A stretch of 64,000 nt of DNA, taken from assembly GCA_965206015.1 (NCBI GenBank), contig CBDBIW010000015.1:248001-312000 (forward strand). Reading direction: 5' to 3'. A program made the translations under genes and the position numbers. This document shows positions 1 to 8,837 of the stretch, piece by piece. The first letter of the stretch is position 1, and each line of letters begins with the position of its first letter. The notes beneath the pieces were generated by a model. It was not told the DNA's origin. It did not search any database and saw only the letters and a list, made by a program, of their open reading frames with translations. This DNA comes from JAJCYL01 sp965206015. GTDB lineage: Bacteria > Bacteroidota > Bacteroidia > Cytophagales > Cyclobacteriaceae.

Positions 1-1
1 G

Positions 2-76
2 CCAAAATCCAATTCAAGTCCAAAAGACGCTGATGCTGATACCACAAAACCAATGGATACAAAAAAGGAAAATTAA
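2..76 (+). CDS. C-terminal end of an unidentified protein (cut by window start)
   Basis: Frame 2 is open from the first bases to a TAA at 74-76 and encodes 24 residues rich in Lys, Asp, Ser, Thr and Pro (ending DTKKEN). Low-complexity charged tails like this are common at the ends of secreted or ribosome-associated proteins, but nothing identifies the family. The call rests only on an open frame that stops before an intergenic gap and lies on the same strand as the next gene; it could be chance. Confidence 0.4.
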   Translation, partial: PKSNSSPKDADADTTKPMDTKKEN

Positions 77-171
77 ATATTTCTTATCCCACAAGGAATA
101 TTCCTGTATCTTCATGATTTTGTCAGTACCGTTGTAGGATAATATTTAAAGCCCGTCTTAAACCATGATTA

Positions 172-1710
172 ATGCTATCTAAATCCTTTGGAAGTGCTGT
201 TTATGGAGTAGATGCGAGCACAATGACAATCGAGGTAAATGTTGGGCAGGGTAACAAATTTTTTATGGTTGGACTTCCTGACAACGCAGTAAAGGAAAGT
301 CAACAAAGGGTCGAGTCAGCCATTAAATACATTGGCTATCGAATGCCTCGGGAAAAGGTTATCATTAACCTTGCCCCGGCAGACATTCGGAAAGAGGGAT
401 CGGCATATGACCTGCCTATTGCTTTAGGCATACTAAGTGCTTCTGACCAACTACATACTGATCTACTTCTACAGTATGTAATAATGGGAGAATTGTCTTT
501 GGACGGGGAACTTCGACCTATCAAAGGAGCCTTACCGATTGCAATTCAAGCTCGAAAGGACAAATTCAAAGGATTAATCCTGCCAAAAGAAAATGCTCGA
601 GAAGCCTCGATTGTCGATGATCTCGATGTAATTGGCGTTGGAAGCCTTTTAGAAGCCGTGGAATTCTTGAGTGGAAAAAAGGGGATCAAACCCACTTTAT
701 CTGACACTCGCGATCTATTCTACAGTTCATTAAATGATTACTCATATGATTTTTCCAATGTTCAGGGGCAAGAAAACATCAAAAGAGCTCTGGAAATCTC
801 TGCAGCCGGTGGACATAATGTAATAATGATTGGCCCTCCAGGGTCTGGCAAAACGATGTTGGCCAAAAGATTGCCTTCAATATTACCACCCCTATCGCTT
901 CATGAAGCCCTTGAAACCACCAAAATCCATTCAGTTGCTGGCCGACTTGATGTCAACTCTGCATTGATTTCAAAACGTCCATTTCGATCGCCACACCACA
1001 CAATAAGCGATGTAGCATTAGTAGGCGGTGGTGGTATTCCTCAACCCGGAGAAATCAGCCTGGCCAATAATGGAGTCTTGTTTTTGGACGAATTGCCCGA
1101 GTTCCAAAGATCAGTACTTGAAGTGATGAGGCAGCCGTTGGAGGACAGGCGTGTTACTATTTCCAGAGCAAAAATTTCTGTGGATTTTCCCGCTAATTTC
1201 ATGCTCATTGCCAGCATGAATCCTTGCCCATGTGGTTTTTACAATCACCCTGAAAAGGAATGTGTCTGTGGACCAGGAGTAGTTCAACGTTATTTAAACA
1301 AAGTAAGTGGACCATTATTGGATAGGATAGATCTGCATGTAGAGGTAACACCCGTTTCATTTGATGAGATGACCGCAGATAGGGTATCAGAGTCGAGCGA
1401 AACTATTCGGAGTAGAGTAATCAAAGCACGCGAAGTACAATCAGAACGTTTCTTAACAGAATCAGGCATTTACAATAATGCAATGATGCCTTCGCAAATG
1501 GTTATGATCAGGTGTCAAATCAATGAGGCGGGGAAAATTCTGTTGAAAAGGGCCATGGAAAAACTTGGGCTATCTGCCAGAGCTTATGACCGCATTCTTA
1601 AAGTGTCTAGAACAATTGCTGATCTATCCGGACAGGAAGAGATTGCCATTGAGCACCTAGCGGAAGCAATTCAATATAGAAGTCTTGACCGAGAAGGTTG
1701 GGCCGCTTAA
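172..1710 (+). CDS. YifB/ComM family Mg-chelatase-like AAA+ ATPase
   Basis: The protein has 512 residues, the usual length for YifB/ComM. An N-terminal ChlI-like domain with a Lon-protease-type fold spans about residues 1-170. A Mg-chelatase AAA+ core follows, with a Walker A motif GPPGSGKT near residue 223, a Walker B motif VLFLDELPEF near 305, and a four-cysteine cluster (CPCGFYNHPEKECVC) near 350, then the C-terminal Mg-chelatase domain. In naturally transformable bacteria ComM is a hexameric helicase that drives branch migration during DNA integration; in other bacteria its role is less clear. It stands alone and its stop codon directly abuts the stop of the convergent RidA gene. The ATG at 172 gives the usual MLSKSFG-type N-terminus. 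Confidence 0.95.
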   Translation: MLSKSFGSAVYGVDASTMTIEVNVGQGNKFFMVGLPDNAVKESQQRVESAIKYIGYRMPREKVIINLAPADIRKEGSAYDLPIALGILSASDQLHTDLLLQYVIMGELSLDGELRPIKGALPIAIQARKDKFKGLILPKENAREASIVDDLDVIGVGSLLEAVEFLSGKKGIKPTLSDTRDLFYSSLNDYSYDFSNVQGQENIKRALEISAAGGHNVIMIGPPGSGKTMLAKRLPSILPPLSLHEALETTKIHSVAGRLDVNSALISKRPFRSPHHTISDVALVGGGGIPQPGEISLANNGVLFLDELPEFQRSVLEVMRQPLEDRRVTISRAKISVDFPANFMLIASMNPCPCGFYNHPEKECVCGPGVVQRYLNKVSGPLLDRIDLHVEVTPVSFDEMTADRVSESSETIRSRVIKAREVQSERFLTESGIYNNAMMPSQMVMIRCQINEAGKILLKRAMEKLGLSARAYDRILKVSRTIADLSGQEEIAIEHLAEAIQYRSLDREGWAA

Positions 1711-2124
1711 TTATTCAATATAAGCAATACATTTCAGCTCAATAGCAATAGGAGTTGGAAGACTCTTTATTTCCACTGTTGTTCTACAAGGTCGAACTTC
1801 TTTAAAGTACTCGCCATAGATTTCATTGTAGGTTTTGAAATCATCTTTCATGTTGGTGAGAAACACCGTTACGTCTACCAGATTCTCCCAGCTTGCACCT
1901 GCATCTTCAAGTACGTACCTAATGTTATCAAATACAGAGCAGCATTGTGTGGCTATGTTATATGAAATAATGTTTCCTGCTTCATCCAATTCTACACCGG
2001 GGATTTCTTTGCTACCTCGCACCCTGGGGCCAATGCCCGATAGATAAAGAAATTTCCCCATCCTACGGGCATGAGGATAAAGCCCTACCGGTTCCGGAGC
2101 TTTAGTTGATTCAATTTTGCTCAT
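1711..2124 (-). CDS. RidA/YjgF family deaminase, resembling 2-aminomuconate deaminase
   Basis: This 137-residue protein has the RidA fold signature: a conserved GIGPR segment near residue 31, FDNIRYVLEDAGASWENLVDV near 65-85, and the C-terminal R-T-T-V-E-I-x-x-L-P block that carries the arginine used to bind the substrate carboxylate. The Cys that follows this Arg in classical RidA is Thr here. The GIGPR...KEIPGVE segment is more like the 2-aminomuconate deaminase subgroup of tryptophan/kynurenine catabolism than like archetypal RidA, which hydrolyses 2-aminoacrylate. No kynurenine-pathway neighbours are present, so the substrate is uncertain. The stop is adjacent to the stop of yifB with no intervening base. 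The IS1-family remnant begins about 20 bases upstream of the start. Confidence 0.88.
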   Translation of the reverse strand: MSKIESTKAPEPVGLYPHARRMGKFLYLSGIGPRVRGSKEIPGVELDEAGNIISYNIATQCCSVFDNIRYVLEDAGASWENLVDVTVFLTNMKDDFKTYNEIYGEYFKEVRPCRTTVEIKSLPTPIAIELKCIAYIE

Positions 2125-2144
2125 TTCAAAATGTTAAAAAATCC

Positions 2145-2885
2145 GACATTGCTAATTAAATACAGTTAATATTTCATTTCGATGATGCATCAAAAGCAAA
2201 ACGGATAAAGTAAGCATCTCAATACTTTTTGAACAGCTCTTTGATTTTCTTCTCATTCTTGCCAAAAAATGCCTGAACAAGCTATTATAGCCTTCTACGG
2301 TAAAAGTTTCTGCTTTTGATTGAATGTGTTTGTCTTTAGGGACCATGTGCTCGTATGACTTCCGGTAATCACTTGCTATGGTATTCATCTGGTTATTGCC
2401 TATTAGCCCCCAGAGCTTTTTTGCTGTCTCAGTACTTCTGTCGCCAATAACCAAATTGATGAACTTTTTCCCCTATCGATCAACAGCCATCCAAATCCAG
2501 CAATAGTTTTTTGTTTCCAATGTAGCTGTGCATCTGGTCAAGCTCTACGAAATCCACTTCGGAACCGCTATTGGACAAGGACTGCACTTCTTGGCCAAAA
2601 CCCCTTATCCAGTTTAACACAGATACATTGCTCACGTTGAGTATTCTACCGATTGACCGAAAACCCAACCCTTCAAGATATAATTGCAGGGCGTATTTTT
2701 TCAACTCTTTTGGTTTGGCCGTAGATTTTTGTTGTACCGTATAGTGGTAGCCGCATTTTTTACACTTATTACCTTTGTTTTCCTTTTATCTTGCCGGATT
2801 TAATGACAGCACGGTTTGAACACTTAAGGACAATTCATGGCTTTTTTCTGTAAAAATAAGAAAACTATATATAATTAGCAATACC
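2145..2885 (-). mobile_element. Decayed IS1-family insertion sequence with terminal inverted repeats
   Basis: The element is about 741 bp, close to the 768 bp of IS1. Its ends form an imperfect inverted repeat of about 23 bp: the left end at 2145-2167 contains ATTGCTAATTA..ATA..AGTT, and the complement of the right end at 2863-2885 starts GGTATTGCTAATTA and matches at about 19 positions. The GG-T-ATGCT-like outer bases resemble other IS1-family ends. Inside is a degraded transposase on the minus strand whose stop codon lies in the left repeat. I see no clear target-site duplication (AAAAATCC on the left, AGAATTAA on the right), so the insertion is old or one end has been altered. Confidence 0.85.
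2152..2838 (-). pseudogene. IS1-family transposase, several frameshifts and a stop
   Basis: Read on the minus strand from an ATG at 2838, the frame gives MNCP and then stops. A one-base shift restores KCSNRAVIKSGKIKGKQR, and another restores CKKCGYHYTV, together the zinc-finger InsA-type N-terminus. The helix-turn-helix part (residues like YLEGLGFRSIGRIL, 2480-2704) and the start of the DDE domain (VELDQMHSYIGNKK) are intact. A further shift plus a TAG separates these from the rest, GDRSTETAKKLW to the end (2152-2454), which includes the second catalytic Asp region. At least three frame changes mean no active transposase is made. Confidence 0.87.
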
Positions 2886-2918
2886 AGAATTAATAAGCAA
2901 TGCATTGCAATCTGAAAG

Positions 2919-2947
2919 GGACGGCCAAAAATGACCGTCCTTTTTTT
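2919..2947 (+). terminator. Rho-independent terminator-like hairpin upstream of sdhC
   Basis: GGACGG at 2919-2924 pairs with CCGTCC at 2935-2940 around a 10-base loop and is followed by seven T residues. It is oriented for plus-strand transcription, but no intact plus-strand gene ends nearby; it may have served a gene lost when the IS1-family element arrived, or insulate sdhC from read-through. Confidence 0.6.
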
Positions 2948-3056
2948 AATTATTAAACAAAGAGTATTTTGGCTTACCTAGTTTATAAAGGAGAATTGCT
3001 TTGTACTATCTCCAATCTTATATTTACAATTGCCAGATAATTAAACTATTATAGAT

Positions 3057-3749
3057 ATGAGTTGGCTTTCACAAGCATTATCCAGTAGCCTGGGCAAGAA
3101 ATTACTAATGGCCATGACAGGTTTATTTTTGATCATTTTTCTCATCGGTCATTTGTTGGGAAATATGTTGATTTTCAAAGACGATGGCGGGCAGGTCTTC
3201 AATGAGTATGCCAAATTCATGACCACCACCCCTGCAATATTGGTTTTATCCATATTAACTTATGTCAGTATCATAGCTCATGTTATCTATTCAATTGTAA
3301 TTACTATCCATAACAGAAAATCCAGACCTGTTCAGTATGCTGTATTGAATGCTTCTGCCAATAGTGTATGGACTTCTAGGAGCATGGGGGTTTTAGGCAC
3401 CTTCGTTTTAATTTTCATAGTCGTTCATTTAAAAAGTTTTTGGTTTGAAATGAAGTTTGGCAGTATTCCCATGGTTGAATACGATTCAGGATCGATGAAA
3501 AATCTATACCTCATTGTTTCTGAGGCATTCTCCCAAACCTGGTACGTTGCCTTTTATGTCTTTGCTATGATGATACTGGCTTTCCATTTATCACATGGCT
3601 TTAGCAGTGCATTTCAAACATTAGGACTATCGCATATAAAATATACACCGCTTATTAAGTTAGTGGGCACAGCATTCTCTATCATAGTCCCCACGCTATT
3701 TGCATCAATGCCAATTTATATGTACATGAAATGTCATGGATTACTCTAA
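3057..3749 (+). CDS. sdhC: Succinate dehydrogenase cytochrome b558 subunit
   Basis: This 230-residue integral membrane protein has five hydrophobic segments (about residues 16-37, 55-77, 101-122, 157-178 and 200-222) and conserved histidines in the first four (for example GHLLGN, AHVIYS, VVHLKS, FHLSHGF) positioned to hold two b hemes. It is the single-chain membrane anchor of type B succinate:quinone oxidoreductases, which pass electrons from succinate to menaquinone at the inner membrane. It is the first gene of sdhCAB, 16 bases ahead of sdhA. A promoter-like TTTG at 3000-3003 and TATATTTA at 3019-3026 lie upstream, but their spacing (15) and last base deviate from the consensus. Confidence 0.95.
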   Translation: MSWLSQALSSSLGKKLLMAMTGLFLIIFLIGHLLGNMLIFKDDGGQVFNEYAKFMTTTPAILVLSILTYVSIIAHVIYSIVITIHNRKSRPVQYAVLNASANSVWTSRSMGVLGTFVLIFIVVHLKSFWFEMKFGSIPMVEYDSGSMKNLYLIVSEAFSQTWYVAFYVFAMMILAFHLSHGFSSAFQTLGLSHIKYTPLIKLVGTAFSIIVPTLFASMPIYMYMKCHGLL

Positions 3750-3765
3750 CTGATATAATCGACAT

Positions 3766-5688
3766 ATGTCTATCGACGCTAAAATTCCCAAAGGCCCATT
3801 AGATGAGAAATGGAATCATCATAAGTTTAACATCAAACTGGTTAATCCTGCCAACAAAAGAAAATACGATGTTATTGTCGTAGGTACAGGGTTGGCCGGT
3901 GCCTCATCTGCCGCATCTTTAGCGGAGTTAGGTTATAATGTCAAGTGCTTTTGTTTTCAAGATAGTCCCCGAAGAGCACATAGTATAGCTGCTCAGGGCG
4001 GAATTAATGCCGCTAAGAATTATCAAAATGATGGTGATAGCGTCTTCCGGCTATTTTACGATACGATAAAAGGTGGCGACTACAGGTCGCGGGAAGCTAA
4101 CGTTTACAGGCTGGCCGAGGTTAGTGTAAATATTATTGACCAATGTGTGGCACAAGGTGTTCCATTCGCAAGAGAATATGGTGGTTTACTGGCAAACAGG
4201 TCTTTCGGAGGAGCTCAGGTTTCCAGAACATTTTATGCTCGTGGTCAAACTGGTCAGCAACTCCTACTTGGAGCTTATAGTGCTTTAAGCCGTCAGATTG
4301 CAGCAGGCAAAGTACAAATGTTCACACGTACTGAAATGCTCGATTTAGTTAAAGTAGATGGTAATGCGAGAGGGATCATTACAAGAAACTTGATAACTGG
4401 TGAAATTGTCTCCCATAATGGTCATGCCGTAATACTCGCTTCTGGTGGATATGGAAACGTATTTTTCTTATCTACCAATGCCATGGGATCAAACGCCTCA
4501 GCAGCGTGGAGAGCCCATAGGAAAGGGGCACTTTTTGCCAATCCTTGCTTTACTCAAATACACCCTACCTGTATTCCTGTTTCTGGCGACCATCAGTCCA
4601 AACTGACTCTTATGTCAGAATCACTTCGTAATGATGGCAGGGTATGGGTGCCAAAACAAGCAATGAAAGGTTTGACAGCTGGTGAGGCCATCAACGTTTC
4701 TGAAGAGAACCGGGATTATTATCTCGAGAGAAGATACCCAGCCTTCGGAAACCTTGTTCCAAGAGATGTCGCATCACGAAATGCCAAATATGTTTGTGAC
4801 GAGGGTCGTGGAGTTGGGCCTTCAGGATTGGCAGTATTCCTTGATTTTGCCGACGCAATTAAAAGAGATGGAAAAGGGATCATTAAAAGTAAGTATGGGA
4901 ATCTTTTTGATATGTACAAACAAATTACAGGGGACAATCCTTACGAAGTTCCAATGATGATTTACCCGGCGGTTCACTATACGATGGGTGGTTTATGGGT
5001 TGATTATAACCTTATGACGAATGTGCCCGGACTCTATGCTTTAGGCGAGTGTAACTTCTCCGACCACGGGGCAAACAGGTTAGGTGCTAGTGCACTCATG
5101 CAAGGGCTTGCTGATGGTTATTTTGTCATTCCATACACCATTGGTGACTACCTGGCCAAAATGCCATATGATAAAGTGCCAGCTGACCACGAGGAGTTCA
5201 AGAAAGCTGAGGATGAAATTAAGTTGAATATCGACAAGCTCTTGCACTCTAAAGGAAGTCGGACTGTAGATGAATTCCATAAATCCCTTGGCAAAATCAT
5301 GTGGGATAAATGTGGGATGTCCCGAACAGTTGAAGGTCTTAAAGGTGCCAAAAAAGAGATTCAGCAACTAAGAAAGGAATATTGGGAAGATGTCAATGTG
5401 GTTGGCGTTAATGAAGAACTCAATATGACGCTTGAAAAAGCCTTACGGGTTGGAGACTTCTTTGAATTGGCAGAATTAATGGTTGACGATGCTTTAAACC
5501 GAAATGAGTCTTGTGGAGGCCATTTTAGAGAAGAATATCAAACGGGAGAAGGAGAAGCAAAAAGAGATGACGAAAAATTTACCTACGGTGCTTGTTGGGA
5601 ATATGAGGGTCCGGATAAGGCCGAAAAACTGCACAAAGAAGACCTGATTTTTGAAAATGTTAAGCTTACACAAAGGAGCTATAAGTAA
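3766..5688 (+). CDS. sdhA: Succinate dehydrogenase/fumarate reductase flavoprotein subunit
   Basis: This 640-residue protein is the catalytic FAD subunit. It shows the dinucleotide-binding motif VVGTGLAGASSA near residue 40, the RRAHSIAAQGGINAAKNY block containing the His that carries covalent FAD, an active-site IHPTC segment near residue 266, and the HYTMGG segment with substrate-binding residues. The length and the insert at residues 300-400 match the Bacteroidota/Bacillus-type (SdhA of type B enzymes) rather than the shorter E. coli form. It works on the cytoplasmic face with SdhB and SdhC, oxidising succinate in the TCA cycle or reducing fumarate. sdhB starts 8 bases after its stop. Confidence 0.97.
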   Translation: MSIDAKIPKGPLDEKWNHHKFNIKLVNPANKRKYDVIVVGTGLAGASSAASLAELGYNVKCFCFQDSPRRAHSIAAQGGINAAKNYQNDGDSVFRLFYDTIKGGDYRSREANVYRLAEVSVNIIDQCVAQGVPFAREYGGLLANRSFGGAQVSRTFYARGQTGQQLLLGAYSALSRQIAAGKVQMFTRTEMLDLVKVDGNARGIITRNLITGEIVSHNGHAVILASGGYGNVFFLSTNAMGSNASAAWRAHRKGALFANPCFTQIHPTCIPVSGDHQSKLTLMSESLRNDGRVWVPKQAMKGLTAGEAINVSEENRDYYLERRYPAFGNLVPRDVASRNAKYVCDEGRGVGPSGLAVFLDFADAIKRDGKGIIKSKYGNLFDMYKQITGDNPYEVPMMIYPAVHYTMGGLWVDYNLMTNVPGLYALGECNFSDHGANRLGASALMQGLADGYFVIPYTIGDYLAKMPYDKVPADHEEFKKAEDEIKLNIDKLLHSKGSRTVDEFHKSLGKIMWDKCGMSRTVEGLKGAKKEIQQLRKEYWEDVNVVGVNEELNMTLEKALRVGDFFELAELMVDDALNRNESCGGHFREEYQTGEGEAKRDDEKFTYGACWEYEGPDKAEKLHKEDLIFENVKLTQRSYK

Positions 5689-5696
5689 ATAGAAAT

Positions 5697-6479
5697 ATGG
5701 ATTTGACCTTGAAAGCCTGGAGACAAAAAGATGCACAAGATCGTGGGGGATTTCAAACCTATAAGGTTTCCGATATCACCCCTGATACCTCTTTTCTGGA
5801 AATGATGGATATCCTGAACGATCAACTTGAAAACAAGAATGAAGATCCAATTCATTTTGACCATGATTGCAGAGAAGGTATTTGTGGGGCTTGTAGTATG
5901 TATATCAATGGCAGGCCTCATGGACCGCAGCAGGGAATAACTACTTGTCAACTGCACATGAGATCATTCAAAGATGGTGACATTATTACCATCGAACCAT
6001 GGAGAGCACAACCTTTCCCTGTTATCAAAGATTTAGTGGTTGACAGAACCTCTTTTGACAGAATCATTCAGGCAGGTGGATATATATCAGTTGGTACTGG
6101 CGGAGTTCCTGATGCGAATGAAATTGCCATTCCAGCAAGGGTATCCAATGAAGCAATGGATGCGGCGGCCTGCATTGGTTGCGGTGCATGTGTTGCTGCT
6201 TGCAAGAATGCGTCTGCTATGCTCTTTGTTTCTGCCAAAGTCTCACACCTGGCCTTATTGCCTCAAGGTAGTGTTGAAGCCCAAGAGAGAGCTGAAAAGA
6301 TGGTTGAACAAATGGATGAAGAAGGCTTTGGCTTTTGTACCAACACAGGTGCATGTTCAGCAGAGTGCCCCAAGGGTATTAGTTTAGAACATATAGCAAG
6401 ACTTAATCGGGAATATTACTTCGCTAAACAAAGTTCTGAAAATGTCCCGGCCGAGGACGAAGTCCATGGTGGAGATTGA
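5697..6479 (+). CDS. sdhB: Succinate dehydrogenase iron-sulfur subunit
   Basis: The 260-residue protein carries the three expected iron-sulfur sites: a ferredoxin-type [2Fe-2S] set (DCREGICGACSM plus a later TTCQ, residues about 60-85), CIGCGACVAACK near residue 160, and CTNTGACSAECPKG near 217 for the remaining [4Fe-4S]/[3Fe-4S] centres. It relays electrons from the FAD of SdhA to the cytochrome b subunit. It is the last gene of sdhCAB, and its stop is only 5 bases from the stop of the convergent bcp gene, so transcripts of the two operons overlap at their 3-prime ends. Confidence 0.97.
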   Translation: MDLTLKAWRQKDAQDRGGFQTYKVSDITPDTSFLEMMDILNDQLENKNEDPIHFDHDCREGICGACSMYINGRPHGPQQGITTCQLHMRSFKDGDIITIEPWRAQPFPVIKDLVVDRTSFDRIIQAGGYISVGTGGVPDANEIAIPARVSNEAMDAAACIGCGACVAACKNASAMLFVSAKVSHLALLPQGSVEAQERAEKMVEQMDEEGFGFCTNTGACSAECPKGISLEHIARLNREYYFAKQSSENVPAEDEVHGGD

Positions 6480-6484
6480 TTCTA

Positions 6485-6937
6485 TTACTGCCCAAGAATC
6501 TGGGCAGTGTGATCTTTGGTTTTAACCTTTTCTATTACTTCCGCAATTATTCCATTCTCAGCAATAACAAAGGTATATCTGGCAGTACCCATGTATTTTC
6601 TGCCGTACATGGACTTTTCAATCCAAGTGCCATATTGCTCATGAATTTTCTTATCAACATCAGCGAGCAACGAAAAAGGGAGATCAAACTTATCAATGAA
6701 CTTCTGATGTGACTTCTCATCATCAGAGCTAATTCCAAGAATGACATAGCCCTGCTCTTGCAAGATCGAATAGTTGTCCCGAAGGTTACAAGCTTCTGCA
6801 GTGCAGCCAGGTGTATTGTCTTTTGGATAGAAATAAAGGATTACCTTTTTCCCTTTAAAATCAGTTAAACTTATGCTATTTCCATTTTGATCTTTTCCTT
6901 CAAAAACGGGTGCTTTATCTCCAACTGTTAAACTCAT
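6485..6937 (-). CDS. bcp: Thioredoxin-dependent thiol peroxidase (BCP family peroxiredoxin)
   Basis: This 150-residue atypical 2-Cys peroxiredoxin has the family motif YPKDNTPGCTAEACNLRD near residues 37-54. The first Cys of PGCT is the peroxidatic residue and the Cys five positions later is the resolving residue, as in E. coli Bcp. It reduces hydrogen peroxide and organic hydroperoxides in the cytoplasm using thioredoxin. It is the third gene of a minus-strand operon (FAH hydrolase, M23 peptidase, bcp) and begins one base after the stop of the M23 gene. Its 3-prime end contains the hairpin at the sdhB junction. Confidence 0.95.
   Translation of the reverse strand: MSLTVGDKAPVFEGKDQNGNSISLTDFKGKKVILYFYPKDNTPGCTAEACNLRDNYSILQEQGYVILGISSDDEKSHQKFIDKFDLPFSLLADVDKKIHEQYGTWIEKSMYGRKYMGTARYTFVIAENGIIAEVIEKVKTKDHTAQILGQ
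6487..6508 (+). terminator. GC-rich hairpin at the sdhB/bcp convergence, inside bcp
   Basis: ACTGCCCA (6487-6494) pairs perfectly with TGGGCAGT (6501-6508) across a six-base loop. On the plus strand it is followed by a T-rich stretch (ATCTTTGGTTTT), suiting termination of sdhCAB. The hairpin lies within the last codons of the opposing bcp gene, so one DNA segment serves as coding sequence and as the terminator of its neighbour. Confidence 0.55.
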
Positions 6938-6938
6938 A

Positions 6939-8837
6939 TTATATTAAAACTTTGTATACCGTTTCATTGCCGGCGTTATCTTTCACTTGCAATATTAACT
7001 CACCGTCGAATGGAATGTTTTCGTTTAATTTCTCGGACCAGATAAGCTTTTTCTTACTTTCATAATTCATCAACACCCATTCTCCATTTACAAAAGCATC
7101 AAATGAAGCGATACCTGACAGGTCGTCATCAATGATAAACCTCAACTCATCTTTATTGGTTTTAATTGGTTGGAGACTGGGTGCAATGGAATCTATCGCC
7201 AATGTAAAATCAATTAATTCCCTGGAATGAAAATTCATCTGACCGTTTTCCCATTTACCACCATAATAACTTAAACTACCGTTCCCATTAACTGCATAAA
7301 CTGACGTCCTCTCCTTATCAGGGCACTCCAATGATGGTGTCAAGGAAATTTCAATATTTCTCCTGATTGGAACTGATTTGTGATCAAATTTGAAAATTTC
7401 CCTGTTTGTTGAGGAATCAATCTCAACCCAGGACTGAAGATATAGTGTATCGAATAAAGTGTTTTTACCAAATTCTAAATCCAGTTCATTGCTAAAATAG
7501 CTGAATTCAGTGCCCGGTGGAATAGTGCTTCTAAAATTCAAACTTTCCGAAGTACCACAATAATCAATTGAATCGGGAAGGCCATCTCTAAGGTCCCACA
7601 GATAATAAGCCTTATCATCCGATTTAAATGCTGGCTCAATTTCATAGCTAAATCGATTGGCATAAACTGTAATATGACTTGGTTGGACATCGTCATATTC
7701 AGCATAAAGTTCAAGTGTATTATCGGTGACCCTATAGTGCTCTTTTCGCTTCCAGATGGGTGATTTTCCTCCAGCATTGTTTGTACTGTTAACCTCGAAT
7801 TTCGTTTCTGAAAAATTCCCTTTTACATCCCAAAGTTTAATATTGAAATTGTGACTCAGTGTGTCTTTGATGCTAATGACGCCATTCCCTTCACCGTCAT
7901 AGAAATTAAGTTTATTGCCATCATCAATATATAGCTTGTGAACCCTCCTGCGTGTGTTGGTCATATGAGAGTAGTTGGTGTGTACCAGAAGATTTCTAGT
8001 ATCGCTGAATGCGAAAACTTTTATGTGATGACTATAAAGGAGGCTATCGTTATGATAAAATTCAACACAGGGAAGTCCATACCTATTGTTTGTGTCGTCC
8101 TGCCTGTCATAAGCATATATTTCAACTCCAATTCGCCCTGATATCTTAACGGCTTCAGTTAAACTAAATACATTCTCCTCTCTGGACGTGTTAAAATCCA
8201 TACGACCAAACTGACCATTTACCCTGGAATCAATATCTATCGTTTTGAAAGCGATAGTCTTTACTTCTGGTACGCGTGTATCTCTGATCTCTGGAAAATC
8301 AAATCTTAATGGATCTAAAATCCGGTGGTCGCCATCTCTGATTTCAAAATGCAGGTGAGGAGCTGAAGATGAACCTGTGTTACCCGATGCCGCTATAATG
8401 TCACCTTTATCGAAGTTAAAAGCACCTTTCTTCGGAAATAAATTCACCACATAAGATTTTTTACGATACTGTTGTATTTTGACATAATCAGCGACTTCCT
8501 GTGAGAAATCACCCAAGTGTGCATAAACCGAAAACGTATTATTGGGATGCTGAATGTATAGGGCCTTACCATATCCTCCTAAAGACACATTTATCCTATT
8601 TAAGAATCCATCCGCTGTGGCATATACATTGTACCCTTGAACTCCGCCCGTTTTTATATCAATTCCCGAATGGAAATGAGTCCTTCTCAACTCTCCCATG
8701 GACCCAGATAAATAATTAATCTCGCCTGGTCTAATGGGAAACATATAGTAACCTTTCTGATCATAGATATCATCAGAGGGGATTGTGAAAGAGCATAAAA
8801 CTCCAACCACCAATAACCAGTGAAATTTACCTGACAT
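6939..8837 (-). CDS. Secreted M23 family (LytM-type) metallopeptidase
   Basis: The ORF can be read from a TTG at 8864, but the ATG at 8837 is preferred: it follows an AAGGAG-like sequence and leaves an N-terminal signal peptide (SGKFHWLLVVGVLCSF), giving 632 residues. The M23 peptidase domain is N-terminal (about residues 30-180 of the mature protein), with a HFHSGIDIK motif and the HLHFEIRDG motif supplying zinc ligands. These enzymes cut peptide cross-links in peptidoglycan. The remaining 400 residues are beta-rich with no family I recognise and probably form Ig-like or carbohydrate-binding modules. The ATG lies inside the end of the FAH gene (11-base overlap), indicating translational coupling. 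Confidence 0.88.
   Translation of the reverse strand: MSGKFHWLLVVGVLCSFTIPSDDIYDQKGYYMFPIRPGEINYLSGSMGELRRTHFHSGIDIKTGGVQGYNVYATADGFLNRINVSLGGYGKALYIQHPNNTFSVYAHLGDFSQEVADYVKIQQYRKKSYVVNLFPKKGAFNFDKGDIIAASGNTGSSSAPHLHFEIRDGDHRILDPLRFDFPEIRDTRVPEVKTIAFKTIDIDSRVNGQFGRMDFNTSREENVFSLTEAVKISGRIGVEIYAYDRQDDTNNRYGLPCVEFYHNDSLLYSHHIKVFAFSDTRNLLVHTNYSHMTNTRRRVHKLYIDDGNKLNFYDGEGNGVISIKDTLSHNFNIKLWDVKGNFSETKFEVNSTNNAGGKSPIWKRKEHYRVTDNTLELYAEYDDVQPSHITVYANRFSYEIEPAFKSDDKAYYLWDLRDGLPDSIDYCGTSESLNFRSTIPPGTEFSYFSNELDLEFGKNTLFDTLYLQSWVEIDSSTNREIFKFDHKSVPIRRNIEISLTPSLECPDKERTSVYAVNGNGSLSYYGGKWENGQMNFHSRELIDFTLAIDSIAPSLQPIKTNKDELRFIIDDDLSGIASFDAFVNGEWVLMNYESKKKLIWSEKLNENIPFDGELILQVKDNAGNETVYKVLI

Noticed and set aside
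2881..2915. Palindrome TGCATTGCA near the IS1 right end as an attachment site
   Set aside because: Nine bases occur by chance; no integrase or duplicate is nearby.
3000..3026. Promoter of sdhC from TTTG (3000) and TATATTTA (3019)
   Set aside because: Spacing is 15 rather than 19 and the last base of the -7 box does not match, so it is mentioned only in the gene entry.
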